A stretch of 64,000 nt of DNA. Origin: Mesobacillus maritimus. GTDB taxonomy: Bacteria; Bacillota; Bacilli; Bacillales; Cytobacillaceae. The stretch lies in the NCBI RefSeq assembly GCF_023715205.1, contig NZ_JAMBNR010000007.1:186001-250000 (forward strand), given 5' to 3'. The notes beneath the pieces are model-generated. The model saw only the letters and a list, made by a program, of their open reading frames with translations. It ran no database searches and was not told where the DNA came from. Both the position numbers and the translations under genes were made by a program. Positions 8,542-16,830 of this stretch are shown here, in pieces; within the stretch, counting starts at the first letter, position 1, and each line of letters starts with the position of its first letter.

Positions 8542-8588
8542 AAAAAGGCTATTTTCCACCTGTTTTTTAAGCGGAAAATAGCCTTTTT
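8542..8588. terminator. Hairpin inside the left IS end
   Basis: A perfect 16-bp stem (8542-8557 with 8573-8588) with T runs on both sides lies 22 bases after the transposase stop. It probably terminates the transposase transcript and may block transcription entering the element. Confidence 0.7.
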
Positions 8589-8610
8589 CCTTTTCTTTTT
8601 TTATTCCTTT

Positions 8611-9645
8611 TCATTAAGGAGTTTCAAAATTCGCTTGAGATTTACTGCAAATATCGCTGTGGCTCCTTGAATTTCCATACCAAATAGACCCGCAGATGTT
8701 GCTGTTTCATACCCGTGTCTATGTTTTAACTCATTATTTTTTGCTTCAATTTTATAACGAGAGCGTGCATGTTCTCTAAATTCTTCACTATTTTGAAATG
8801 CTTCCTGTTCCTTATGTTCTGTGGATTTTATTGAAACAGAATATGTTTTACTTTTTGCCCATCTTTATAACAGCCATCACGGAACGGACATACTGCACAT
8901 TTTTTAATATCAAAGTAATAGGTGTCTTTTTTGATTTTTCCCTTGATCTTTCTTTCCCGTTCGTGCTTTTCGTATTGCCATGTGACCTGCTTTACAAACG
9001 TACAAACCTGCATCTTTATTAAACTCAAACTCATCCACTTTAGCACGTCCACCTTGTGTAATCTGTGGATTTAGTTTAGATACTAATTGAAACTCTTCGG
9101 TTTTTGCATACTGGATATTATCTTTTTCTGAATAAGCTGTATCACCAATGATTCTATCAATTGTCATGCCTGCTTCTTTACTTTTCTCAACTAAATCTTT
9201 CAGGTACTTTCCATCACTTTTCTCACCAGTAGTAACAATCGCAGCTGTAATAATCCGTTCATCACTCATAGCTATATGTGTTTTAAATCCAAAAAAAGAA
9301 GAGTCAGCTGTTTTGTGTCCGACACGTGCATCTGGATCATTTGAATAACTTAGTTGTTCTGCATAATCTTCTACAACTTCTTTATTTCGAACGCTCTATT
9401 ACATCTACATCATAAATTGATTTAAGAAGTAAATATTTGAACATACGAATTGGCGAAACAGCATTGCGACCATTATCAAGACAATATTTTGTTTTTAATT
9501 CTTCAAGTATGAAATTAAAGTCTACAAGCTCATTTATTTTACGAAGCATATTATCCTTTGGTACAACAATATCGTATAAAGCCATGAATGGGCTAAAGTT
9601 GAAAGATTCTTGATTTGAAATCACTTGGATACCACCTACATACAT
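8611..9645 (-). pseudogene. IS1182-family transposase, frameshifted and internally deleted
   Basis: The N-terminal block (9382-9645, ending at DVDVIERS) is typical of the family's first domain. The next block in another frame starts about 9383 with KEVVEDYAEQLSY and includes KTADSSFFGFKTHIAMSDER and IIGDTAYSEKDN, so roughly a hundred or more central residues, including part of the catalytic core, are missing. Further frameshifts near 8930 (before TYYFDIKKCAVCPF) and near 8845 separate the cysteine-rich block and the C-terminal RYKIEAKNNELKHRHGY block, which ends at 8611. It cannot make a working transposase. Confidence 0.92.
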
Positions 9646-9668
9646 TTGATAACAATATTATAAAGTAA

Positions 9669-9712
9669 AAAGGCAGTTGAAAGTTCATTAGATTGAACTT
9701 TCAACTGCCTTT
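9669..9712. terminator. Hairpin inside the right IS end
   Basis: A perfect 19-bp stem, 9669-9687 with 9694-9712, lies between the right inverted repeat and the transposase start. It would stop or fold outside transcripts (such as fer readthrough) that enter the transposase gene. Confidence 0.65.
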
Positions 9713-9741
9713 AATAAAAATTAGACTTTTTCAGTGCCCTC

Positions 9742-9748
9742 ATAAAAT
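9742..9748. repeat. Right 7-bp target site duplication of the IS
   Basis: ATAAAAT immediately follows the right inverted repeat and matches 8485-8491. Confidence 0.8.
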
Positions 9749-9778
9749 TAGCAGGGGTTTTTTGATTATAGGAAACTA

Positions 9779-10045
<267 letters not shown>

Positions 10046-10100
10046 TTAAACAGTGTGGTATCGTTTTCGAAACTTTAGTGAAAACGTCATCCTCATGTTT

Positions 10101-10129
10101 ATTGTAAGACTGTATCACTAACTTTTCAA
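10101..10129 (-). promoter_or_regulatory. Predicted sigma-A promoter of fer
   Basis: On the minus strand TTGAAA (10129-10124), a 17-base spacer and TACAAT (10106-10101). The spacing is ideal. The remaining upstream stretch to ypbB holds no ORF; TGCTAAAAT near 10211-10219 on the plus strand could be an extended -10 for ypbB. Confidence 0.75.
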
Positions 10130-10288
10130 TAAAAAAAAGCATGAGAATACTTTTCATTCAGCTATTTTCCATTTAACTAACGTAGTTTTTCGTCATCATA
10201 TGTCGATTCGTGCTAAAATAGGAGTAGGCTCTTATTATTTGCCTAATAGCTTAATTTTAGACTTTGGAAAGTGTACAGGTGATTTAAG

Positions 10289-11353
10289 GTGACCATTTCT
10301 TTTAAAGAAGCAGTCTTTTTATATTGTATGAAACAAATCCAAAATGAACGTTCCATTTATTCACTTTATCACTTATTTCAAGGGAAAAAATCGTCACAAA
10401 CAATCCAAGATGCACATTTGTTTCGTCTCGATCCCTTTTTTCAATCCTATCCTCAGATTACCAGGGAAGAGATGGACCACATTATAGGTGTACTTCATGT
10501 AAATGGTTATCTCCATTCAATATCAAGTGAATATTATTACTTGACAGAAAAAGGAGAAAAGATAGTCCAGTCTCAAAACTTGATTTCTCTTCCGCCCAAG
10601 TATCTTCAGGGCTGGAAATATCATCAAATCACTTCTGTATTTTGGGAGAGACTTTCACTCCTTGTTCAAGTATATTCGAATCTTATTTATCAAAATAAGG
10701 GATTTATTCCAATTCATAATAAACCAGAGAACCTAGCGTGGATAAAGAATTACATAAAAATGCAAACTGGTAAAAGATTTGAATTGGCCAATGACCTTTA
10801 TACAGAACTAATCAATTGTTTTCAACAAGATGAGAATATTGATCCTGCTGTCCTTACCTTAAGGTTAACAGGACATAATAAGATCGGTTTAACAGAAGGA
10901 CAAGCAGCAGAACAGTTACAAATGGATTCATTTCATTACCATTTAGAATTCCTGAATATTTTACATTATATGATCTATATTTCAACCAATCAATATAGTA
11001 AGTTTCCTCTTTTAAGTGGGATTATTGGCAATAAACCACAAACAGTACCATTAACTTTGTCGACGGAAAAAACGTTGAGGCTATTAGAAAAAGGCTTCAA
11101 CACAAATGAAATTGCTCGAATACGAAAGTTAAAGGAAAGTACGATTGAGGATCATATTGTTGAAATAGCCTTGCAAGTTAACGATTTTGACTTGCGTAAA
11201 TATGTCTCGTTTGAAATGGAACAGCGAATCTTGACTGTTACAAGGGAAACCTCAGCTAAGAAATTAAGTCAAATAAGAGAAAAGGTACCTGAAGCCAATT
11301 ATTTTGAAATTAGGCTGGTACTAGCAAGAAATGGTGGTCGACCGTGGAATTAG
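10289..11353 (+). CDS. ypbB: YpbB-like helix-turn-helix protein
   Basis: 354 residues, matching the size of B. subtilis YpbB, whose gene also precedes the RecQ-type helicase. The N-terminal segment KKSSQTIQDAHLFRLDPFFQ is characteristic. The C-terminal part, about 260-345, contains LLEKGFNTNEIARIRKLKESTIEDHI, the helicase-associated helix-turn-helix type domain. The protein's role is unknown; overlap with recS by 10 bases suggests it works with the helicase. The GTG start at 10289 has only a weak ribosome binding site. Confidence 0.85.
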   Translation: MTISFKEAVFLYCMKQIQNERSIYSLYHLFQGKKSSQTIQDAHLFRLDPFFQSYPQITREEMDHIIGVLHVNGYLHSISSEYYYLTEKGEKIVQSQNLISLPPKYLQGWKYHQITSVFWERLSLLVQVYSNLIYQNKGFIPIHNKPENLAWIKNYIKMQTGKRFELANDLYTELINCFQQDENIDPAVLTLRLTGHNKIGLTEGQAAEQLQMDSFHYHLEFLNILHYMIYISTNQYSKFPLLSGIIGNKPQTVPLTLSTEKTLRLLEKGFNTNEIARIRKLKESTIEDHIVEIALQVNDFDLRKYVSFEMEQRILTVTRETSAKKLSQIREKVPEANYFEIRLVLARNGGRPWN

Positions 11354-12861
11354 AAAAAGCATTATATCATTATTTTCAATTTACTTCTTTCCGACAAGGG
11401 CAAAAAGAAGTAGTTGAGTCGATATTAAGAGGGCAGAACACCCTTGCGATGCTTCCTACTGGAACGGGGAAATCATTATGTTATCAGCTCCCAGGTTATT
11501 TACTGGAAGGCAAGGTTCTAATTGTTTCGCCGCTTTTATCACTCATGCAAGATCAGGTAGAGCAGATGAAATCAATGGGGGAAAAACGTGTTATCGCTAT
11601 TAACTCTTTTTTATCCCCTGCTGAGAAACGAAAGGCATTATCAAACCTTTCGTCCTATAAATTTATATTTGTTTCTCCAGAAATGTTAGGTGTAGATATT
11701 ATCCTCAATAAGTTAAGAGAAATGACCATTGCCCTTTTCGTTGTTGATGAGGCCCATTGCATCTCTCAGTGGGGGTATGACTTTCGGCCAGATTATTTAA
11801 AGATAGGGGAAGTACGTGAAAAATTAGGAGCCCCGTTAACGATAGCTTTGACAGCAACGGCAACGAAGGAAGTTCGCGAGGATATCGTAAAGTATTTACA
11901 ATTTCGTTCCTGGGAAGAGTTTGTGTTTAGTGTGGACCGTCCAGAGATATCGATTGGCATCGAGATTTTAGGGCATAAAGAAAAACAACAAAAAACACTT
12001 GAATTAGTTCAAAAAATAAAAGGACCAGGAATTATTTATTTTTCTAGTAAGAAATTAGCAGAATCAATGGCAGCTAAACTTAGAGATCAAGGAGAACGGG
12101 TGATGGCTTATCACGGAGGTCTTGATACTGAATCGAGGACACTTATTCAGCAACAATTTATCCACAATCAACTTGACATTGTTTGTGCCACAAGTGCCTT
12201 TGGGATGGGGATAAATAAGGATAATGTTCGTTTTATTTTACATTACCACATGCCGCTTCAGTTAGAAGCCTATTTGCAAGAAATAGGTAGAGCGGGACGC
12301 GATGGGAAGGAAAGTATTGCGATTCTATTCTATTCACCTGGAGATGAACAATTAAGTCTGCAACTCACTGAGGGTGAATTGCCAGAGAAGGAACAAATCC
12401 ATCATCTTTTTATGCTCATCCAACAACAAAATCTTAAACTTGAAAATATTCACCTTGAATCAGAGCGATTCATCCCTGCATGTGGCTTTAGTGAAACACA
12501 ATGGAGGGTTGTTGAAAGCTTTTTGGCATCTATGCAGAACGAGAATGTTCAGGAAGTTAGAGACCAGTTGTTAAATTATGTTACCAAGAGAATTCGGTTG
12601 AAACAGCAAAAGGTTTACCGTGTGCTGGACTATATCCAACATTCTGGATGTAAGCGAGAGTATATCCTGGATTATTTTGATGACCAAGGATCATCTGCAA
12701 AGAAAAATTGTTGCAGTTCTTGTGGCTTGGCACTCGAAGATTTTTATGGATCAAAAGCAGAGGAAATGGAACCCAACCTTCGATACAACTGGAAGAAGGA
12801 TTTGGCTTCCATGCTAATAAAACAAGTGGGCGATTTACATGAAAAAAGACCAATATCGTGA
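11344..12861 (+). CDS. recS: RecQ-family ATP-dependent DNA helicase (RecS)
   Basis: 505 residues, the short RecQ form known as RecS. Walker A is MLPTGTGKSLCYQLP, about residues 36-50. VVDEAHC (about 135) is the DEAH box, followed by LTATAT and, in domain 2, QEIGRAGRDG with the arginine finger region. The C-terminal zinc module has CKREYILDYF and CCSSC. It lacks the HRDC domain of long RecQ proteins. It unwinds DNA with 3'-5' polarity during repair. The GTG start lies within the end of ypbB, and ypbD starts inside its 3' end. Confidence 0.93.
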   Translation: MELEKALYHYFQFTSFRQGQKEVVESILRGQNTLAMLPTGTGKSLCYQLPGYLLEGKVLIVSPLLSLMQDQVEQMKSMGEKRVIAINSFLSPAEKRKALSNLSSYKFIFVSPEMLGVDIILNKLREMTIALFVVDEAHCISQWGYDFRPDYLKIGEVREKLGAPLTIALTATATKEVREDIVKYLQFRSWEEFVFSVDRPEISIGIEILGHKEKQQKTLELVQKIKGPGIIYFSSKKLAESMAAKLRDQGERVMAYHGGLDTESRTLIQQQFIHNQLDIVCATSAFGMGINKDNVRFILHYHMPLQLEAYLQEIGRAGRDGKESIAILFYSPGDEQLSLQLTEGELPEKEQIHHLFMLIQQQNLKLENIHLESERFIPACGFSETQWRVVESFLASMQNENVQEVRDQLLNYVTKRIRLKQQKVYRVLDYIQHSGCKREYILDYFDDQGSSAKKNCCSSCGLALEDFYGSKAEEMEPNLRYNWKKDLASMLIKQVGDLHEKRPIS

Positions 12862-13438
12862 GGTAATTAAAGGGTTAACGGATAAAGAATTATTATTCCA
12901 TCTTTATTTAACTCAAGGATTATTGCTAATTGTTTCTTTCTTCTTAGGTTTGTTTTTGTTTGACTCCTTTTATGAATTTTTGACGTTATTCCAATGGGCA
13001 GATCCTAATATTTGGCAGGTTGGGGCTCTGGCAGGACTTATTGTTGTCGCAATTGATATGACCCTTATGAGGATTGTTCCTGCTAGGATGTATGATGATG
13101 GAGGCCTTAATCAACGAATCTTTCAGAATAAGAACATCATTCAAGTATTTGTGCTTGCGGCTATCGTCGCCATTAGTGAAGAAATCTTATTTCGTGGTGT
13201 GATTCAAACCCACTTTGGTCTCATTGTATCTAGTATAATCTTTGCTTTAGTGCATTATCGATACTTGTTTAATTGGTTTCTTTTCTTAAATATTGTAATT
13301 CTTAGCTTTGTAATAGGATTTATTTATATGAGAACAGGTAATTTATCCGTTACGATCTTGATGCATTTTACGATTGATTTTCTCCTCGGTCTTTCTATAA
13401 GCAGAAAAAAAATAGGGAGAGGAAGGGACTTTGAATGA
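12839..13438 (+). CDS. ypbD: CPBP-family intramembrane metalloprotease (YpbD)
   Basis: 199 residues with several membrane helices. The Abi/CPBP signature is present: EEILFRG (about residues 115-121), ALVHYRY (about 137-143) and MHFTIDFLLG (about 176-185), which supply the glutamates and histidines of the proposed active site. Substrates are unknown. It overlaps recS by 23 bases and ypbE by 4, so it is part of a coupled operon. Confidence 0.88.
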   Translation: MKKDQYREVIKGLTDKELLFHLYLTQGLLLIVSFFLGLFLFDSFYEFLTLFQWADPNIWQVGALAGLIVVAIDMTLMRIVPARMYDDGGLNQRIFQNKNIIQVFVLAAIVAISEEILFRGVIQTHFGLIVSSIIFALVHYRYLFNWFLFLNIVILSFVIGFIYMRTGNLSVTILMHFTIDFLLGLSISRKKIGRGRDFE

Positions 13439-14172
13439 ACAAGGAAACGCCTTATCGTGACCAAGCTGAACGTACAAGGAAAAAGATAGTAGTAAACAAC
13501 AAGAATACAAGTCCTGGGAGTGATGGTGATTTTCCGCCAAGGAGCCGCCTGCACAACCAAAGGAAACATAAAACGAATTTGAAACTGAAGTTTCCGATGA
13601 TTCGCCTCCTTGTGCTATTCTTTATCTTACTCCCAATTTCCATATATAGCGGTTATAACTATTTAACTGGCGAGAAAGGTGAAAATGAAAAAGGTATTGT
13701 GAAAACAGAGGGCTATGAAAAAATTAATATTGAAACAACTGGATTGGTAGAAAAGCCGAAAAAGACAAATGAACCTGTTCGATTTGAAGAAAAGGATATC
13801 ACTGTGAACACATCGAATGTTCCTGCAACTCCAGCGCCTTTGGCAGAGGATTCAATCCCTGTAGATAGCAAGAACATGTCTACCGCAGAACCAGAAACAG
13901 AGGTAGCTAACCAAACATACGAACAAATGGAGAAGGAAACGACAGCAAATGAACAACCAAATCAAGATGAACAAGAGCCTTTGGTCAAAACGGAGGACCA
14001 GGCTGAAGGGGAAATAGTTTATCACACAGTTCAAAAAGGGGAGAACCTTTTTAGAATCTCTTTGAAATATTTTCAGTCCCAGCAAGGGATGGAAATTATT
14101 CGAAAAGCAAACAATCTTCAAGGAGATGAAATTCAGTTAGGGCAGGTATTAAAAATTCCAATAGCAGAATAA
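13435..14172 (+). CDS. ypbE: LysM-domain membrane protein (YpbE)
   Basis: 245 residues: a basic cytoplasmic N-terminus, one transmembrane helix (about 58-76), a long low-complexity Glu/Thr/Pro linker (about 80-190) and a C-terminal LysM module (about 195-243, YHTVQKGENLFRISLKYF...GQVLKIP). The layout suggests a wall-binding protein anchored in the membrane. Its stop codon lies within the terminator stem that follows. Confidence 0.85.
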   Translation: MNKETPYRDQAERTRKKIVVNNKNTSPGSDGDFPPRSRLHNQRKHKTNLKLKFPMIRLLVLFFILLPISIYSGYNYLTGEKGENEKGIVKTEGYEKINIETTGLVEKPKKTNEPVRFEEKDITVNTSNVPATPAPLAEDSIPVDSKNMSTAEPETEVANQTYEQMEKETTANEQPNQDEQEPLVKTEDQAEGEIVYHTVQKGENLFRISLKYFQSQQGMEIIRKANNLQGDEIQLGQVLKIPIAE

Positions 14173-14196
14173 GCCGAGGTGCGGCTTATTTTTTTT
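14169..14196 (+). terminator. Intrinsic terminator after ypbE
   Basis: ATAAGCCG pairs with CGGCTTAT (14182-14189) and is followed by eight T. The stem includes the ypbE stop codon. Confidence 0.88.
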
Positions 14197-14318
14197 GTGA
14201 TAAATGCTAAAACCTAGACTTGTTTTATATGGAGTGCAAGAAGCAATGCGATACTGAGAAAAATGCCTCACATAATCGATCGGACAAGAACATATATTTT
14301 CTCTGAGGAGGGGTGAAT

Positions 14319-14777
14319 ATGGAAGAAACAATCATACACCTTGATGAACGCACAGATGAAGCTACAAAACATATGCTGAATAATGTGGTCAAGCGGAAGA
14401 GAAAATATGACAACCTAAAACAAAAGCATCTTATAATCATGATTATTACGGTCGGGGTGGCAACAATTTTCACCCTGTATTTATATCAGACAACAATAAG
14501 GCCTTATTCATATTCTTTTTATGAGGTTTTTTCGGCATTTTTTAGTCAATCAATAAACTTATATCTATTTATTTTGACAGGTGGCTTATTTGGATTAATG
14601 AATCTTCTTAGAGAAAAGCGGGATAAAGCAGAGAAAGAATTTCATGCATTAAGGTGTGAAATTATTGATAAAAGCAAAGATCTGTGGAAAAAAGAGCATG
14701 AATGGAAAAGTCGCCATTTAGTGTTTGAGATGATGAAAGAAAAGTATGATATAAATCTGTACCATGAAAACAAATAA
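14319..14777 (+). CDS. ypbF: YpbF-like membrane protein
   Basis: 152 residues with two hydrophobic helices (about 37-54 and 78-95) and a charged C-terminal tail. It corresponds in position and size to B. subtilis YpbF, a protein of unknown function. ATG 14319 is preferred over GTG 14313, which lies in the ribosome binding site GAGGAGGGG. Confidence 0.75.
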   Translation: MEETIIHLDERTDEATKHMLNNVVKRKRKYDNLKQKHLIIMIITVGVATIFTLYLYQTTIRPYSYSFYEVFSAFFSQSINLYLFILTGGLFGLMNLLREKRDKAEKEFHALRCEIIDKSKDLWKKEHEWKSRHLVFEMMKEKYDINLYHENK

Positions 14778-14844
14778 GGTCAACTTATTCATCATCTAAA
14801 TTGGAAATATGTTAGCTTTCATGCTAGTCTAACATTAATCTATT

Positions 14845-14873
14845 CCTCTCATACGTAGGTGTGAGAGGTTTTT
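14845..14873 (+). terminator. Intrinsic terminator after ypbF
   Basis: CCTCTCAT pairs with GTGAGAGG (one T-G pair), followed by TTTTTA. Confidence 0.75.
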
Positions 14874-14897
14874 AGTTCATACAGAAAGGGTAAAAAA

Positions 14898-15674
14898 ATG
14901 GTACTCGCCTATATTATTTTCTGTGTTTTATTTCTTTGTTGTGCCTTCTTGCTGTATATTATGTCAAAAGAAGCGCAAGCAGATCGGGTTCTCGTCCACC
15001 ACTGGGCATTTTCTGAGTTACCCGTTCAAAAGGACCCTATCACCATCTTCTTTATAAGTGATATTCATAAAAGAACAGTTACCCAAACTATCATTAAAAA
15101 AGCAAAAGCTCAAGCAGATTTTGTAATTGTTGGTGGGGATTTGGCTGAAAAAGGGGTTAGTTTAGGTCAAATCAAAGCAAATTTAGTGAAACTTAAGGAA
15201 ATTGGACCTGTATATTTTGTTTGGGGAAATAATGATTATGAACTAGATCATGAGTCACTGAAAGAGCTCATGAAAAAATTGGACATCGTCATTCTTGAAA
15301 ACACTGCTGTTTGTCTTATTAAACAGAAAGTAACGCTCCTGGGAGTGGAGGATCTTTCAATGGAAAAAGATGACTTAGAGCAAGCAGTAAATGCAGCAGG
15401 GAATTCTCCCTTTAAAATATTAGTTAGCCATAATCCAAAAATAGTGGATTCGTTGACCCCTGAACAGAATATTCAGCTCATTCTAAGTGGACACACCCAT
15501 GGAGGACAAATCAGAGTTTTCGGGTTCGGTCCATACGAAAAAGGCGGAATTAAGCGGATTAACAACACGCGCTTATTTGTTAGTAATGGGTATGGAACAA
15601 CAGCACTTCCATTAAGGTTAGGAGCTAAAGCGGAAACACACATCATTAAGATTACCAGCTCGAGTACTTCATAA
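14898..15674 (+). CDS. ypbG: Membrane-anchored metallophosphoesterase (YpbG)
   Basis: 258 residues with an N-terminal membrane helix (about 3-21). The calcineurin-like phosphoesterase metal motifs appear in order: ISDIHKR (DxH), GGDLAEKG (GD), WGNNDYE in place of the usual GNHD/E, VSHNPK (H) and SGHTHGGQ (GHxH). The enzyme class is clear, but the substrate is unknown. The histidine-to-asparagine change in the fourth motif removes the residue that usually stabilises the transition state; it may be a subfamily trait. Confidence 0.88.
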   Translation: MVLAYIIFCVLFLCCAFLLYIMSKEAQADRVLVHHWAFSELPVQKDPITIFFISDIHKRTVTQTIIKKAKAQADFVIVGGDLAEKGVSLGQIKANLVKLKEIGPVYFVWGNNDYELDHESLKELMKKLDIVILENTAVCLIKQKVTLLGVEDLSMEKDDLEQAVNAAGNSPFKILVSHNPKIVDSLTPEQNIQLILSGHTHGGQIRVFGFGPYEKGGIKRINNTRLFVSNGYGTTALPLRLGAKAETHIIKITSSSTS

Positions 15675-15782
15675 TCCAAAGGAAATGTTCTCCAAAGGAG
15701 ATATTCACAGAAATAACTCACCTTTGTGAAAGTATCTCATACACTGTAAACAAGAGCTTCGTTAACGGCAGGGGGCACGAAC

Positions 15783-16364
15783 ATGCGCTTAGAGAGGTTA
15801 ACAAACAATAAAATTAAAATATTCTTAACGACTGATGATCTATCTGATAGAGGGTTATCAAAAGAAGATATCTGGAAAGATTCCATGAAATGGAATCAAC
15901 TCTTTCATGACATGCTAGAAGAAGCTAGTGATGAATTTGGCTTTGAAATTTTGGGAACTGTTGCAGTTGAAATCTTCTCTCTCCAGGCACAAGGCATGGT
16001 AATGATTGTGACTATGGGAGAAATTGAATATGATGAAGAGCCTTTCGATGACGATGGGTACATCGAGATGCAAGTTACATTAGAAGGGCGTGAAATCATC
16101 CTATTTGAATTTGAAAACATAGAGGATGTCATCCAGCTTGCGAAACGATTAAAAGATGCAGGCGTACGAGGCGGTAGTCTATACGTATTAGATGGAACCT
16201 ATTATATGTCAATGTACGGTCTAGAAAGTGACAGTGAGCAAATCGTGTCACTGCTTGCGGAATATGGAAGTCCCTCCATTCTAAGTATTCATCGCTTAAA
16301 TGAATATGGCAAACTCATTATTGACGAAAATGCAGTAGATACGCTAGTTTATTACTTTTTTTAG
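15783..16364 (+). CDS. mecB: MecA/MecB-family adaptor protein (YpbH)
   Basis: 193 residues. The N-terminal RLTNNKIKIFLTTDDLSDRGLSKEDI and the acidic linker are those of MecA-type adaptors that bring substrates to ClpC. The C-terminal half, about 100-193, is the ClpC-binding domain. Position between ypbG and the glutamate dehydrogenase matches B. subtilis ypbH (mecB) rather than mecA. The 108 bases before it show no clear promoter. Confidence 0.9.
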   Translation: MRLERLTNNKIKIFLTTDDLSDRGLSKEDIWKDSMKWNQLFHDMLEEASDEFGFEILGTVAVEIFSLQAQGMVMIVTMGEIEYDEEPFDDDGYIEMQVTLEGREIILFEFENIEDVIQLAKRLKDAGVRGGSLYVLDGTYYMSMYGLESDSEQIVSLLAEYGSPSILSIHRLNEYGKLIIDENAVDTLVYYFF

Positions 16365-16366
16365 AA

Positions 16367-16400
16367 GGCAGCAGTCAGTTTGAAGACTGCTGTCTCTTTT
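16367..16400 (+). terminator. Intrinsic terminator after mecB
   Basis: GGCAGCAGTC (16367-16376) pairs with GACTGCTGTC (16385-16394), followed by TCTTTTT. Confidence 0.88.
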
Positions 16401-16436
16401 TAGTAAGTTAGAGTCTATAAGTTTCCGGTTATTTAT

Positions 16437-16600
16437 AAAGGCTCTTTTCTCAAACTTTGTTGCTTTTGAACCGAAAATACAACTGTATGAGCTAGTTTTT
16501 ATCTCAAAATCAAAAAGAAAAGAGTTTGCAAACTATTTGCTACTATTGCGGCATAATCGGTTTTGAGGTTTTAACAACAATCTTTATGAAAAGAGCCTTT
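16437..16600 (+). repeat. Dispersed intergenic repeat, copy A
   Basis: 164 bp. It starts AAAGGCTCTTTTCTCAAACT and ends CTTTATGAAAAGAGCCTTT, so the ends are imperfect inverted repeats of about 28 bp. The internal motif AGAGTTTGCAAACTA recurs in the other copies. Copies B, C and D have the same orientation; copy E is inverted. It lies just past the mecB terminator and has no coding potential. Confidence 0.85.
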
Positions 16601-16753
16601 ACAAAAGATCGTTTCTCCCACGTATAAAAAGATTTACAAGAACACCCATTGAATTAAAAAACCAACTTGCAGTCTAACTTACCTCTAAATTGTCTGCTAA
16701 TAAGTGAGTTCTCTTAAGGTACAAAAGATTGTTTTTTGAATAATGATTTATTC

Positions 16754-16781
16754 TTGCATTAAATATCCAAAGGTGTATACT
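16754..16781 (+). promoter_or_regulatory. Predicted sigma-A promoter of gudB
   Basis: TTGCAT (16754-16759), a 16-base spacer and TATACT (16776-16781), about 50 bases before the start codon. Confidence 0.7.
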
Positions 16782-16830
16782 ATGTCATGAAAGCGTCTAT
16801 AACTGCATTGCAATTAGGAGGATTTCAAGA

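Larger units (their letters stand above)
8492..9741 (-). mobile_element. IS1182-like insertion sequence, deletion derivative
   Basis: 1250 bp bounded by perfect 15-bp inverted repeats, GAGGGCACTGAAAAA at 8492-8506 and its complement at 9727-9741, and flanked by the 7-bp direct repeat ATAAAAT. It carries a broken transposase on the minus strand. Long hairpins just inside each end, 8542-8588 and 9669-9712, look like transcription barriers. Complete IS1182-type elements are longer as I remember them, which agrees with the internal coding deletion. Family assignment is by recognition of the transposase sequence only. Confidence 0.88.
8471..9763 (-). terminator. fer terminator split by the insertion sequence
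   Basis: The two arms AAAAAACCCCCGC (8471-8483) and GCAGGGGTTTTTT (9751-9763) would form one intrinsic terminator for fer if the IS were removed, leaving the loop CATAAAATTA. The insertion sits inside the loop, so the arms are now about 1.27 kb apart. Confidence 0.75.

Noticed and set aside
8798-9348. Plus-strand open frames inside the IS
   Set aside because: They are shadows of the minus-strand transposase remnant, whose recognisable protein blocks account for the sequence.
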